Source: an uncultured Bacteroidales bacterium
Lineage (GTDB): Bacteria; Bacteroidota; Bacteroidia; Bacteroidales; UBA932
Direction: 5' to 3'
DNA: 64,000 nt
Assembly (NCBI GenBank): GCA_934717185.1
Contig: CAKUYQ010000002.1
Coordinates: 1 to 64,000, forward strand
The position numbers and the translations under genes are program-made. Numbering within the stretch: the first letter of the stretch is position 1; each line of letters starts with the position of its first letter. This document shows positions 44,158-51,956 of the stretch, piece after piece. Below the pieces are notes generated by a model. The model was not told the origin of the DNA. It ran no database searches and saw only the letters and a program-made list of their open reading frames with translations.

Positions 44158-45079
44158 GATTCACCCTAAGGTTAAATACTTCGTTTGCACCGTTAGTCTC
44201 ATAGCTGTAGGAGATATGCTTGTTTGTGTATGCACTTCCCGGCTTGTGCTCCCGGGACACCCTGTTCAGCTCGGATGGTTCATATACCCTTCTTGTCTTG
44301 GCATGGTTGCTCTCGCCTGTTCCGAACATAGTGCCGTAGAAAGAGCTTTGTCCCTGCAGAGGAGAACTCTCCTCCTTTATGGTATTGACAGTAGCCGAGG
44401 CGTACGGCAGGAAGAGGACAGAGTCGCTTCTTCTCATCCTGTCATAGACTATTGGGGTAACGATGTTCCTGTTCCCTATAGGGGATGCCCCTACATTTAC
44501 TATCTGTGAGGGATACCCCAAGCCGTCATAGAATGTAATATCCGTTATATAGTTATTGCCTGTCTCGTCCGTGTAGTGGCGCACCATCTTCCAGTTGCCG
44601 GGGATGTTGAACTTCTCGTCAGGCTCAGGTTCGGGTTCCGGCTCGGGCTCCGGGGTGTCGCCTGCCTGCACCACCGTTATGACCTTGCTGCCGCTACCTG
44701 TGCTTGTGATGAGAAGTATACGTTTTATTCCTGTGTTGGGTTTGATGTCCAAGTATATTGTTCCAAAGTCATCCGATACACCGCTTATCTCCACCACATC
44801 CTCTCCGTAATGGTCAAAGAGGAATGCGTTGCTCTCCTCAATGTAATCTGCCACCTTGTCTGCACTCATTGCAGAGTTGAACTCCACGGGTACATATACA
44901 GAGTTGGCAGCACTGGTAAAGTTGTAGCTTCTTGCCATTGTCACTGTAACACGCGGGATGTTCACCCTTATGGTATCGGCTGCACCGGCTGTAAACGACA
45001 GCCCGAGAAACGCTGTCATGAAAGCGAATACCGGCCGGAATGCTTTTTGTAAATATGATGATAAATGACTGCGTTCCAT
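44096..45079 (-). CDS. Rhs-like N-terminal (DUF6443-type) protein, truncated
   Basis: 327 residues from ATG 45079, which gives a signal peptide (FAFMTAFLGLSFTAGA); an upstream ATG at 45133 is in frame. A beta-rich region is followed by an acidic linker of PE repeats and then HYTDETGNNYITDITFYDGLGYPSQIVNVG and REHKPGSAYTN, which match the DUF6443 N-terminus of Bacteroidota Rhs proteins. It stops after YDAGKL, where relatives continue for hundreds of residues into the YD repeats. It and the toxin gene at 41672-43663 are probably the two halves of one original gene. Confidence 0.7.
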   Translation of the reverse strand: MERSHLSSYLQKAFRPVFAFMTAFLGLSFTAGAADTIRVNIPRVTVTMARSYNFTSAANSVYVPVEFNSAMSADKVADYIEESNAFLFDHYGEDVVEISGVSDDFGTIYLDIKPNTGIKRILLITSTGSGSKVITVVQAGDTPEPEPEPEPEPDEKFNIPGNWKMVRHYTDETGNNYITDITFYDGLGYPSQIVNVGASPIGNRNIVTPIVYDRMRRSDSVLFLPYASATVNTIKEESSPLQGQSSFYGTMFGTGESNHAKTRRVYEPSELNRVSREHKPGSAYTNKHISYSYETNGANEVFNLRVNLATGALHTDSSYPYYDAGKL

Positions 45080-45169
45080 GCTTCTGCAGCTACAGCCTCT
45101 GTTATATCTGTGTTGTATTGTATTATTTCTCATAATATTTTACTTGTAGGTTATTTTGTTTACATAATC

Positions 45170-45253
45170 GGCTTTAGCTTTCTTTCCTCTCTATACCCTC
45201 TCTACTTTCTATACACTAAAAAAGCCAACGCTTTTTTAACTTTCTTTACTCAT
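45170..45253. repeat. Hexamer/pyrimidine composite repeat before copy C
   Basis: GGCTTTAGCTTTC is followed by CCTCTCTATACCCTCTCTAC and AAAAAAGCCAACGCTTTTTT, then TTTACTCATG leading into the 188-bp element. The order matches that at 5.09-5.16 kb. Confidence 0.7.
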
Positions 45254-45441
45254 GATTAGAAACAGTTTTTCTCTCCGTGCCAATCAACTGCTTTTGCCTT
45301 CAATCAGCTTGAAACGGCTAAGTCGTCCCTTTTAGTATGCTTTGCATCCTAACGGTCCTTCAACAGACGCCGTTTCTTATAAGCTGCTTTCGGCAACCGC
45401 TTTTCCGTTGATTGACAGGTCGTTCATAACTGTTTCTAATT
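45254..45441. repeat. 188-bp inverted-terminal-repeat element, copy C
   Basis: GATTAGAAACAGTT opens and AACTGTTTCTAATT (45428-45441) closes the element; 13 of 14 terminal bases pair. The interior is nearly identical to copy B (5159-5346), although the two are 40 kb apart. It lies between two Rhs genes. Confidence 0.88.
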
Positions 45442-45565
45442 ATTTTAAAGTTTATAGTCAGTTATTTGCTTTAGCTTTCTTTACCTTCTTTACTCTCTAT
45501 ACCCTCTTTACCCTCTCTACTCTCTCTACTCTTCAAAACGGCCAACGCCAATGCTAACGCCAAAG
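45442..45565. repeat. Pyrimidine tract and hexamer repeat after copy C
   Basis: TTTATAGTCAGTTATTTGC is followed by a pyrimidine tract of about 60 bases (CTTTACTCTCTATACCC and variants), then CTCTTCAAAACGGCCAACGCCAATGCTAACGCCAAAGC. It ends at the stop of the upstream Rhs protein. No other feature is seen in 45080-45565. Confidence 0.72.
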
Positions 45566-48559
45566 CTATAAATTAGGTAGTTTATTGTCGGGAGAATAAT
45601 AACCTCCCTCCACACTCTTACCCTCGTTGTCCACAACCCTCTTCAACTTGCCGCCGTTGTTGTATTCGTATGTGTATACCTTCCCTGTGGCATCAATCAA
45701 CTTGCTTATGCCAATCAACGGAATATACTCGTACATCTCAACATCGGCATTGTTGTTTGCGCAAAGTGTCTTGATTGCCGTGCGCTGTTGCTCGCTCAGG
45801 CATCCTTCTAACGGAGTAGTCTCTATTCCTTGTAATCCGCTTATGCTTTTCAGTGAGCTGATGCTTATGTTTCTTCCCTGCAAAACAGGATAGAGTCCTC
45901 CATATCCCCACACAAAGCTTGTCTTTATGCCGTTGATATCCTCCATCTCCAACAGTCTGCCTCTGTTGTCATATTTCAGATATGTCTCTTTAAGTTTCCA
46001 ACTACCTGCCACAGGGTCATACACCTCAACTCTGTTTTTTACCAACAGGGTGTCCGATGAGGTTGTCTTCAACCCGTAAACGGTTCGTTCTCCCTCTACC
46101 AACGTTGAATCGTTATACCCCCATTTTTTGTAGTGCTCAACGGTAAGAGGTCTGTTTATATCAAACCGTCTTTTCATAAAGCGGTAAGCCTCCGATGCGT
46201 TTACCTCTGTGCTTGTCAAATCTGTAACGTAAGTGTTTTTTATTACAAGCGTCCGCCTGTTACTGTTTGTACTTGTCATGGTCCTTATCTGTCCATGTCT
46301 GTTGTAGTAGTAAGTCACCCATTTACCTACATTTTTATTCCCTCTCTGTTCCTTTATAATTCTTTCTTTCAATTCATAATTATCAACAATGACCGGGATA
46401 TTGGCGATTTTTCTTATAAGATATGCCGGATAGTAGTTTTTTGTAAGTTCTCTTGCCGTATTGTATGTATACTGTTCCGTCAATGACGGAGTACTCTCGG
46501 AAGCGTTCTTGTATACGCTCTTTTGCAGGAGCTTGCCTCTGTTTCCGTGCATTGATACTACAGGCTGGACTATTGATGCTATTGCATCATTGTCTATTGA
46601 CCAGCTGCCGTATGTGAGTGGATCGTATGGTTCTAAATAAGTGCCCAGTCTTTGAAGGTAGTCCGCATAATGTGTGGATGTTGATGACGAGAATGTATAA
46701 TCAACAATACTGCCATCGCTTTTTGTCTCATAAACAGTGGAATACTCTATATGTGGGCCGTTATAGCTTGTGAGCGATGAGGAGTAATAGTCTATGTTCT
46801 CTGTCATCTTTGGGACTCCCCATGATTGTGCAAAGTATTTGATATGGTATCTTGGGTAGTCCAACAGGGTGCCGTTGCTCGTGCTGCCTGTCTTGTAGCT
46901 GTAACTGCTGCCGCCCAATGATACACCGGCTTTGTCATAGTGGGTTATCCGTTTTATCCTTACACCTCCGCACAGACCGGATCGCGTTATGTAGCTTCCA
47001 TCATAATGATTGAGAGAATCTCTCATAAAAACTCTGGAGTAGTCATTGCCTTCATACTCAAAACTGCTGTAACCTCCGCTTGGGTAGGTAATCTTTGTAA
47101 GCATACCTGTCATAGCTTTGGAACTTACTGCATCTCTGGTTAATTGGTTTATTGTCTCGCTGCTTTCACCGTTCTCGCATATCTTAAGGAATGGTATGGT
47201 AGCCAAGTTGCCGTCGTTCTTGCCGTTGTAGTAGCCCCAATGATCTACACTAAGTGTACCGTTGCCGGGGAAATCGTTTGCTGTGTTGTAGGTCATTTTA
47301 TAAATGCCCTCTCCCGATATGTTGACCGCCTCCAAATAGCTTACCCTTTTGCCGTTTGTCATCTTCTTGTAAGAAAGTCCGCACTGCCTCACTGTCTTGT
47401 TGTTTGCCTTTACGGTGATACCGGTCATACGGATGCTTTCTCCATGGCGTATTGAGGTTGTGGATGAGTTTATTGGTCCGTATTCATCGCTGTCACTTAA
47501 AGGCAATTGAGTATAATTGAATGTTATGACTGTGCCACCGTCTATCTTTATCTGATTTAACACAGGTATGTTTTGGTCTATTGTGACTATTTGGTGTTCC
47601 AAGTTCTTGCCATGAAAAGGAACGTCATAATCGTTTCCTGCTATGACATGTTGTGTGCCGCTCATGGCTACACCGGCCGGTACCCTTACGCTGATATCGT
47701 AATTGCGGTAGACATATTCAACCTTTCTGCCGTTGGGGGCTGTTATAGTACTGAGATGATATGCAACTGTGAGTGGTTTGCCTGTTTCACTGTCTTGCGG
47801 CAGCGAAGTCTCCTCTTCCGCAAATTCGTATTTATAGCCGTCTGCCGTCTCTATGATTATACCCAACACATTCTCTGTACTTCCCTCCTTGAAGCTTATC
47901 CTATAGTCTTTGTTGTTGCGCCCGGTATTGTACACATAAACCTTTTTACAGACACCCAAATGGAAGCTGCCTGTATGTCCAAGAAAATTGAAGTGGAAGA
48001 AATCCGGCATGGCATCGTACTTCTGTCCTACGGCAGTTGGAGTGCCGCCGAAACAGTGTATTAAAGAGGCTTTATATGTCCCGTCCGATGCATAGTTGGT
48101 TGCTGACACACCCAATCGCCATATCTTTGAGACGGCCGGTGTATGCGATACGTTGCGATGCAGATTATAATAGCTGTTGCATTCGCCGTTATCTACATCA
48201 TCTAAATCCGGTAATCCCTGTGTATCAATGGATATGTTGCCACCTGCCATCAATGTCCAGTCCGGCCCTAATACTCCGCCCCTCTTGTTGGGCTGAAGGC
48301 CGTTACTGCTGTATGCCAATGATACGGGGATTGTAAAGTCGTTGTCTTTGTATTCATAAAATGGTATGTTGAGCTGTATCGTTCCGGTATAGAGGCTTGC
48401 TCCAACATCACCGTACTTGACCATGTTCCATGAATCGGTTGAAGGGCGTTGTTTTTCCCCGTCCTGTACAAAGCCCGATTGGGCTTGCAATGTGATTGCA
48501 AAGGTGCTGACGAGCATACAGACCGCTATGCTGCGTAGCAAAAATAGATCTCTTTTCAT
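45566..48559 (-). CDS. Secreted Rhs/YD-repeat protein
   Basis: 997 residues from ATG 48559, which begins a signal peptide (IAVCMLVSTFAITLQAQ). The N-terminal part (LYTGTIQLNIPFYEYKDNDFTIPVSLAYSSNGLQPNKRGGVLGPDW split over residues 45-95) resembles SpvB/Rhs-type N-domains, with YD-like repeats towards the C-terminus (YNRHGQIRTMTS; YLKYDNRGRLLEMEDINGIKTSFVWGYGG). It stops after VYTYEYNNGGKLKRVVDNEG without the PDPLAEKYAS core end or a toxin tip. It may act as the scaffold or shell partner of the downstream toxin-bearing half. A promoter box is seen 370 bases upstream. Confidence 0.85.
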   Translation of the reverse strand: MKRDLFLLRSIAVCMLVSTFAITLQAQSGFVQDGEKQRPSTDSWNMVKYGDVGASLYTGTIQLNIPFYEYKDNDFTIPVSLAYSSNGLQPNKRGGVLGPDWTLMAGGNISIDTQGLPDLDDVDNGECNSYYNLHRNVSHTPAVSKIWRLGVSATNYASDGTYKASLIHCFGGTPTAVGQKYDAMPDFFHFNFLGHTGSFHLGVCKKVYVYNTGRNNKDYRISFKEGSTENVLGIIIETADGYKYEFAEEETSLPQDSETGKPLTVAYHLSTITAPNGRKVEYVYRNYDISVRVPAGVAMSGTQHVIAGNDYDVPFHGKNLEHQIVTIDQNIPVLNQIKIDGGTVITFNYTQLPLSDSDEYGPINSSTTSIRHGESIRMTGITVKANNKTVRQCGLSYKKMTNGKRVSYLEAVNISGEGIYKMTYNTANDFPGNGTLSVDHWGYYNGKNDGNLATIPFLKICENGESSETINQLTRDAVSSKAMTGMLTKITYPSGGYSSFEYEGNDYSRVFMRDSLNHYDGSYITRSGLCGGVRIKRITHYDKAGVSLGGSSYSYKTGSTSNGTLLDYPRYHIKYFAQSWGVPKMTENIDYYSSSLTSYNGPHIEYSTVYETKSDGSIVDYTFSSSTSTHYADYLQRLGTYLEPYDPLTYGSWSIDNDAIASIVQPVVSMHGNRGKLLQKSVYKNASESTPSLTEQYTYNTARELTKNYYPAYLIRKIANIPVIVDNYELKERIIKEQRGNKNVGKWVTYYYNRHGQIRTMTSTNSNRRTLVIKNTYVTDLTSTEVNASEAYRFMKRRFDINRPLTVEHYKKWGYNDSTLVEGERTVYGLKTTSSDTLLVKNRVEVYDPVAGSWKLKETYLKYDNRGRLLEMEDINGIKTSFVWGYGGLYPVLQGRNISISSLKSISGLQGIETTPLEGCLSEQQRTAIKTLCANNNADVEMYEYIPLIGISKLIDATGKVYTYEYNNGGKLKRVVDNEGKSVEGGYYSPDNKLPNL

Positions 48560-48928
48560 AATCCTAATAAATTTTAAGTTTAAAAAAGGTAAGCCAAACG
48601 TTTCCAAAGACGTTCCTTAGCTCTAAATAATCATAAACGTGTTAAGTAATACAAAGGCCACAGATTAACACGCTGTATACAGTACACTAATTACTGCTAT
48701 CAGATAGATATCAATAGCGTCATTGTTCTGCTCCGGCTCACAGTGCATTCCTTGGCACTGCTGCAGTTTGTCCTTTTAAACTATATACTTTTAGTATATC
48801 CTATATGGAGCAGGTGGTGAATGTTGAGATTACTGCTGTTCTGCTGTGTGCGCAAGCCTTTTTCTTGCTGTTAAGTGGAAAACGGTTTCCGGCGGAACGG
48901 TGCAGACATCTCTCCAAAACCTTCAAGA
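48560..48928 (-). other. Long leader of the Rhs gene
   Basis: If transcription starts at the box at 48929-48936, this region of about 360 bases is untranslated. It contains two perfect small hairpins, CAGTGC/GCACTG (48741-48746, 48755-48760) and ATATACT/AGTATAT (48783-48789, 48793-48799). No reading frame of note is seen. Confidence 0.4.
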
Positions 48929-48936
48929 CAAAGATA
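48929..48936 (-). promoter_or_regulatory. -7 box upstream of the Rhs locus
   Basis: The minus strand reads TATCTTTG, a perfect TAnnTTTG. The upstream -33 region is only roughly TTTTCG. It is 370 bases from the ATG at 48559. Confidence 0.45.
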
Positions 48937-48982
48937 AGAAAAATTGCGCGAAAGCGAAAATTTTCTGTAAGCCGTAGTTTCC

Positions 48983-49085
48983 GCGTTGGCGTTAGCGTTG
49001 GCCGTTTTGAAGGGTATAGAAAGTAGAGAGTGTATAGAGAGGAAAGAGGGTAAAGAAAGCTAAAGCCAAGGCCAAAGCTAAAGCT
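48983..49085. repeat. Hexamer/purine composite repeat, most complete copy
   Basis: GCGTTGGCGTTAGCGTTGGC, then CGTTTTGAA, then a purine tract of about 45 bases (GTAGAGAGTGTATAGAGAGG in the middle), then GCTAAAGCCAAGGCCAAAGC and one more unit. It shows the plan clearly: hexamer arm, purine/pyrimidine centre, opposite-facing hexamer arm. Confidence 0.75.
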
Positions 49086-49146
49086 GATTATTGTAACTAT
49101 ATAATTATCTGTTCATTGAAACTTTTATGTTATTTTCTTGCAACAA

Positions 49147-49641
49147 TCATCCATTTCCATTTATTTGCATATCAAATAACTTTCCACGTGTAATGTTAAT
49201 ACAAATAGACCAATAACTATATCCACCATCGCATATAGCTATAATGTCCAATGCCGGATTTAAATCTTTGGCCATCTGCCTTTCTACAAACATTATCCAT
49301 ACAATTATTTCTCCACTATCATTTATATATCCTACATACTGTCGTATATACATTTTTAAGGTTTTTCTGTTTATTGGAGGTCTTTTGTAGCTATCCTGCT
49401 GAACTTTAATATAATCACTGTTTATACTATCTCGCAAAATTTGTTCTGCGACAAAGACATCTCTTTCATTTAGTGTATAACGATTTTCATTGGGCGCAAT
49501 TCCCCAAATAGAGTGTTCTTTTTGGAAAACGTGCCCTTCGTAATTTTTGTCCTTTACATATAAAGTTTCATCTTGTGCATACCCTGCACAAACACATGTT
49601 ACTAATAGCAGTAATATAATTGATAATCTTCTTATTTTCAT
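49147..49641 (-). CDS. Secreted hypothetical protein in orphan immunity array
   Basis: 164 residues with a clear signal peptide (IILLLLVTCVCAGYAQ). No family is recognised. The mature part has YIRQYVGYINDSGEIIVWIMFVE and a C-terminal ICDGGYSYWSICIN. It starts 19 bases after a relic of Rhs core sequence, the position normally taken by a gene next to a toxin tip. I infer an immunity or tip-associated role. Confidence 0.6.
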   Translation of the reverse strand: MKIRRLSIILLLLVTCVCAGYAQDETLYVKDKNYEGHVFQKEHSIWGIAPNENRYTLNERDVFVAEQILRDSINSDYIKVQQDSYKRPPINRKTLKMYIRQYVGYINDSGEIIVWIMFVERQMAKDLNPALDIIAICDGGYSYWSICINITRGKLFDMQINGNG

Positions 49642-49659
49642 TTGGAAAATCTTTATTAA

Positions 49660-49694
49660 TAGTCGTTCCTCTCCGTCACACTGCCGCTACCATC
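49660..49694 (-). pseudogene. Relic of an Rhs core (DGSGSVTERNDY)
   Basis: Thirty-two of 35 bases match the Rhs toxin gene at 42597-42631, which encodes DGSGSVVERNDYY. Here the frame reads DGSGSVTERNDY and meets a stop. Upstream, homology is gone after about 3 codons. It is the mark of a lost or displaced Rhs tip cassette. Confidence 0.75.
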
Positions 49695-49735
49695 TTGGTT
49701 CTTACATGTTAATCGTGCTTTTGTTATAACCATTG

Positions 49736-49748
49736 CTTCCCGACAAAT
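49736..49748 (-). promoter_or_regulatory. Recurring 13-bp motif ATTTGTCGGGAAG
   Basis: Identical 13-mers occur at 24647-24659 and 39145-39157, in each case between minus-strand genes. A shortened form is the -33 region of the upxY operon. It may be the -33 element of a promoter subclass, since a TA-rich octamer follows 15-21 bases downstream. Confidence 0.4.
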
Positions 49749-49749
49749 T

Positions 49750-50601
49750 TTAATAACAGTCCCAGTTGTATAAGATATTGTTAAAGTTGAGGTTTTCTAA
49801 GTCTATTTCATTTATAAAAAAATGAGCAAGCCCAAAATCACCCCACTCAACATTAAAGGATGTTACATCTTTCTTGTAAAAGCTGTTAGACTGCAAAAGC
49901 AATAGATTGTATCTACAGTATTTACTGTCGGCAATTCTTGGATCCTCCTGAGCAAAAGAGGGAACTCCAAACATCTGTGCTACTAATTTATCTTTAGGTT
50001 CACCGGAGGAATGCCAAAACTCATTCATTTTTCCCACACAGAAGTTTACCTTTGTTTCACCGTTAATTAAGTTGCTGTTACCTTTTGTGCTAATGTGTTC
50101 TATCTGATTTGATATAGACTCTTCGTTGATCCTGCTGTCTATAGTTCTATGAAACACAACTCTAAAGCCATTATCATGACACATATTGTTAAAATCTAAC
50201 CCTAATAGTTCATCCTTGTCGTCAATAAAAAATTGTAAAATCCCGGTTTTAGGTAAAATATCTGTTGCAGAGCATACTTTAATGTTTTCACCAAGCTCAT
50301 GTCTCATCTGTCCTAAATTTATTTGAGCCAAAAGGAGAAGATATTCCCCCTTATCGTTCACAGGATATGCCTGCTTGGAAAAATCCCAATATGGTATTCC
50401 TCCAATTTTACTATCTGTTAACGAACATTTTTGAGACAAATCCGCCAAAAGAAATACTGCATAAGGGTTATGTGCGCCCTTTTTATCAAGTTCGTTTAAT
50501 ATTCGTTTGTTTCTTATTTCGTTAGAACGGTATCCATAATAGATATATCCCATTAAGCATAAGAAAACGAATATGATAACGTAAGTGTAAGCTGCGTTCA
50601 T
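49750..50601 (-). CDS. DUF1963 / YwqG-family protein with N-terminal membrane anchor
   Basis: 283 residues. The N-terminus has one membrane helix (VIIFVFLCLMGYIYYGY). KIGGIPYWDFSKQAYPVNDKGEYLLLLAQIN, GILQFFIDDKDELLGLDF and DNGFRVVFHR match the YwqG family (DUF1963). YwqG in B. subtilis is encoded next to a toxin locus (ywqJ/ywqK), and family members are often found in immunity gene clusters. Here it lies among orphan genes after an Rhs relic. The membrane anchor is not usual for the family. Confidence 0.75.
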   Translation of the reverse strand: MNAAYTYVIIFVFLCLMGYIYYGYRSNEIRNKRILNELDKKGAHNPYAVFLLADLSQKCSLTDSKIGGIPYWDFSKQAYPVNDKGEYLLLLAQINLGQMRHELGENIKVCSATDILPKTGILQFFIDDKDELLGLDFNNMCHDNGFRVVFHRTIDSRINEESISNQIEHISTKGNSNLINGETKVNFCVGKMNEFWHSSGEPKDKLVAQMFGVPSFAQEDPRIADSKYCRYNLLLLQSNSFYKKDVTSFNVEWGDFGLAHFFINEIDLENLNFNNILYNWDCY

Positions 50602-50632
50602 AGCTTTTAGTTATATTTTTCTTTTCTAACTG

Positions 50633-51148
50633 CTAAGGTAGATTTTTTTCGGCATTAATGATAAGTAGATGATTACCATAAGAATATTCATAATTAAGTT
50701 TCACTCTTATTTGTCGTTCTACCACTTTTTTCTCAAGAACAACTATTCTATCCTTATAAAAGGATACATTGTCATTACAAAGAAAATATGAGAATGATTC
50801 ATTTGGCCTTATTATTTTCATAAAAGTGTGTCCTATTGCTACTTGCGTAGTACCTAATAAATTTTCATAAAAAAGACTAACCAAATTAAAATCACCATTA
50901 ATCTTTTGAAAATAGTCATGAATTAATTCTTTAGGCGTTTTAGCACTAATTGCATCTTGGGAAATCCATGTAACATATTCTTCCGTTGAGTTATTAGAAA
51001 TTTTATACTCTTCTACAACTTGACAATCTTTTGTAAAAGCATTATAATACTTATTTACGATTATAGTATCCACAATGCCATTACATTGAGCCATCAAGTT
51101 TAGAGAAGCTGACATAGAAATGCATATTAATATTATTAATTTCTTCAT
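50633..51148 (-). CDS. Secreted hypothetical protein in orphan immunity array
   Basis: 171 residues with a signal peptide (LIILICISMSASLNLMAQ) and a beta-rich mature part. NSTEEYVTWISQDAIS and IRPNESFSYFLCNDNVSFYKDRIVVLEK are visible, but no family is recognised. Its ATG overlaps the stop of the truncated gene upstream (ATGA overlap), so the two were once an operon. The low-GC composition is like that of the rest of the array. Confidence 0.6.
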   Translation of the reverse strand: MKKLIILICISMSASLNLMAQCNGIVDTIIVNKYYNAFTKDCQVVEEYKISNNSTEEYVTWISQDAISAKTPKELIHDYFQKINGDFNLVSLFYENLLGTTQVAIGHTFMKIIRPNESFSYFLCNDNVSFYKDRIVVLEKKVVERQIRVKLNYEYSYGNHLLIINAEKNLP

Positions 51149-51322
51149 CGGCTAATCATTTTTTCCATCTTTACTCCATCTACAAAAATCCTATTTCTCT
51201 TTATTACCAAACTATCTGAAAAAGGCGTGTAATAAAAAATACTATAGTCAATAGAATGTGTAAACGATATATGGTATAAATTGTTTTTTTCATCCTTTAC
51301 TTTATAAGTTTTACTCTTTATT
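51145..51322 (-). pseudogene. 3' remnant of a gene truncated by the RloAB cassette
   Basis: The frame runs open without a start from inside the rloB end to TGA at 51145-51147 and encodes YHISFTHSIDYSIFYYTPFSD and IKRNRIFVDGVKMEK. It overlaps the next ATG by ATGA, typical of a real gene end. The upstream part is missing and replaced by rloB. I take it as the tail of an older gene in the orphan array. Confidence 0.6.
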
Positions 51323-51955
51323 CTATCTTGTAACGGAAAAGTTACATCTTTGCAATTCTTCCAATCTGCTCACTAAACGTCCCAGCTCAGAGTATGTGTA
51401 ATCTCTGCCAGTCTTCAACTTCTCATCCATTGACCGACTGGCATTGCCGACAGCCTTTTCGAGACTACCTCCATTGCGTTCAAAATAACCATGCAGTCCT
51501 TTTGTCTTAATAAAGAAATCTATAGCCTTTCGATACTCCACGCATTGATTGAGGTCTTTGAGCAATGACTCTTGATCATTGTATGGACGTGAGGTGTATC
51601 GGAAATAATAGAGAAAGAACAGTTCTGTGCAGCGGTGGGTCTCGAAGAACTCGACCTCGCAGTAGACACCTTTCTTGGGTTTATCAATGGGCTTGGCATA
51701 CTTTACCTTTAGCTTCCGATATTGTGAACGCTCAGGTTCCTTATCCTTTGTGTCCATGTCAATGATGCAGAAAACATGGTTGTAACCCATTTTCACACCC
51801 TCCGCAATCTTTGCCTCCAGTTCCTTGATATTGGTATGCTTCGGATAGTCCGGCTTAATGGTCAAACGCTTGAACACATCGCATAGGGACTTAAAATAGA
51901 AGAATTCCGTTGGCCCTTCACCCAGAATGAGTGCTGTCTGTCGTAGCTTTCCCAT
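51323..51955 (-). CDS. rloB: RloB-like TOPRIM-type protein, partner of RloA
   Basis: 210 residues. ALILGEGPTEFFYFKSL near 10 and FCIIDMDTKD near 62 give the E...DxD pattern of TOPRIM-like nucleases, and EVEFFETHRCTELFFLYYF and KGLHGYFERNGGSLEKAV are family marks of RloB. RloB-type proteins are paired with an AAA ATPase and linked to phage defence (for example the AbiL group). It starts 1 base after the rloA stop. The role as a nuclease effector is inferred. Confidence 0.82.
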   Translation of the reverse strand: MGKLRQTALILGEGPTEFFYFKSLCDVFKRLTIKPDYPKHTNIKELEAKIAEGVKMGYNHVFCIIDMDTKDKEPERSQYRKLKVKYAKPIDKPKKGVYCEVEFFETHRCTELFFLYYFRYTSRPYNDQESLLKDLNQCVEYRKAIDFFIKTKGLHGYFERNGGSLEKAVGNASRSMDEKLKTGRDYTYSELGRLVSRLEELQRCNFSVTR

Positions 51956-51956
51956 A

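Noticed and set aside
44620..44665. PEPEPE repeat in the Rhs N-terminal protein as a mobile repeat
   Set aside because: It is an ordinary acidic linker with varied codons and is not related to the intergenic repeats.
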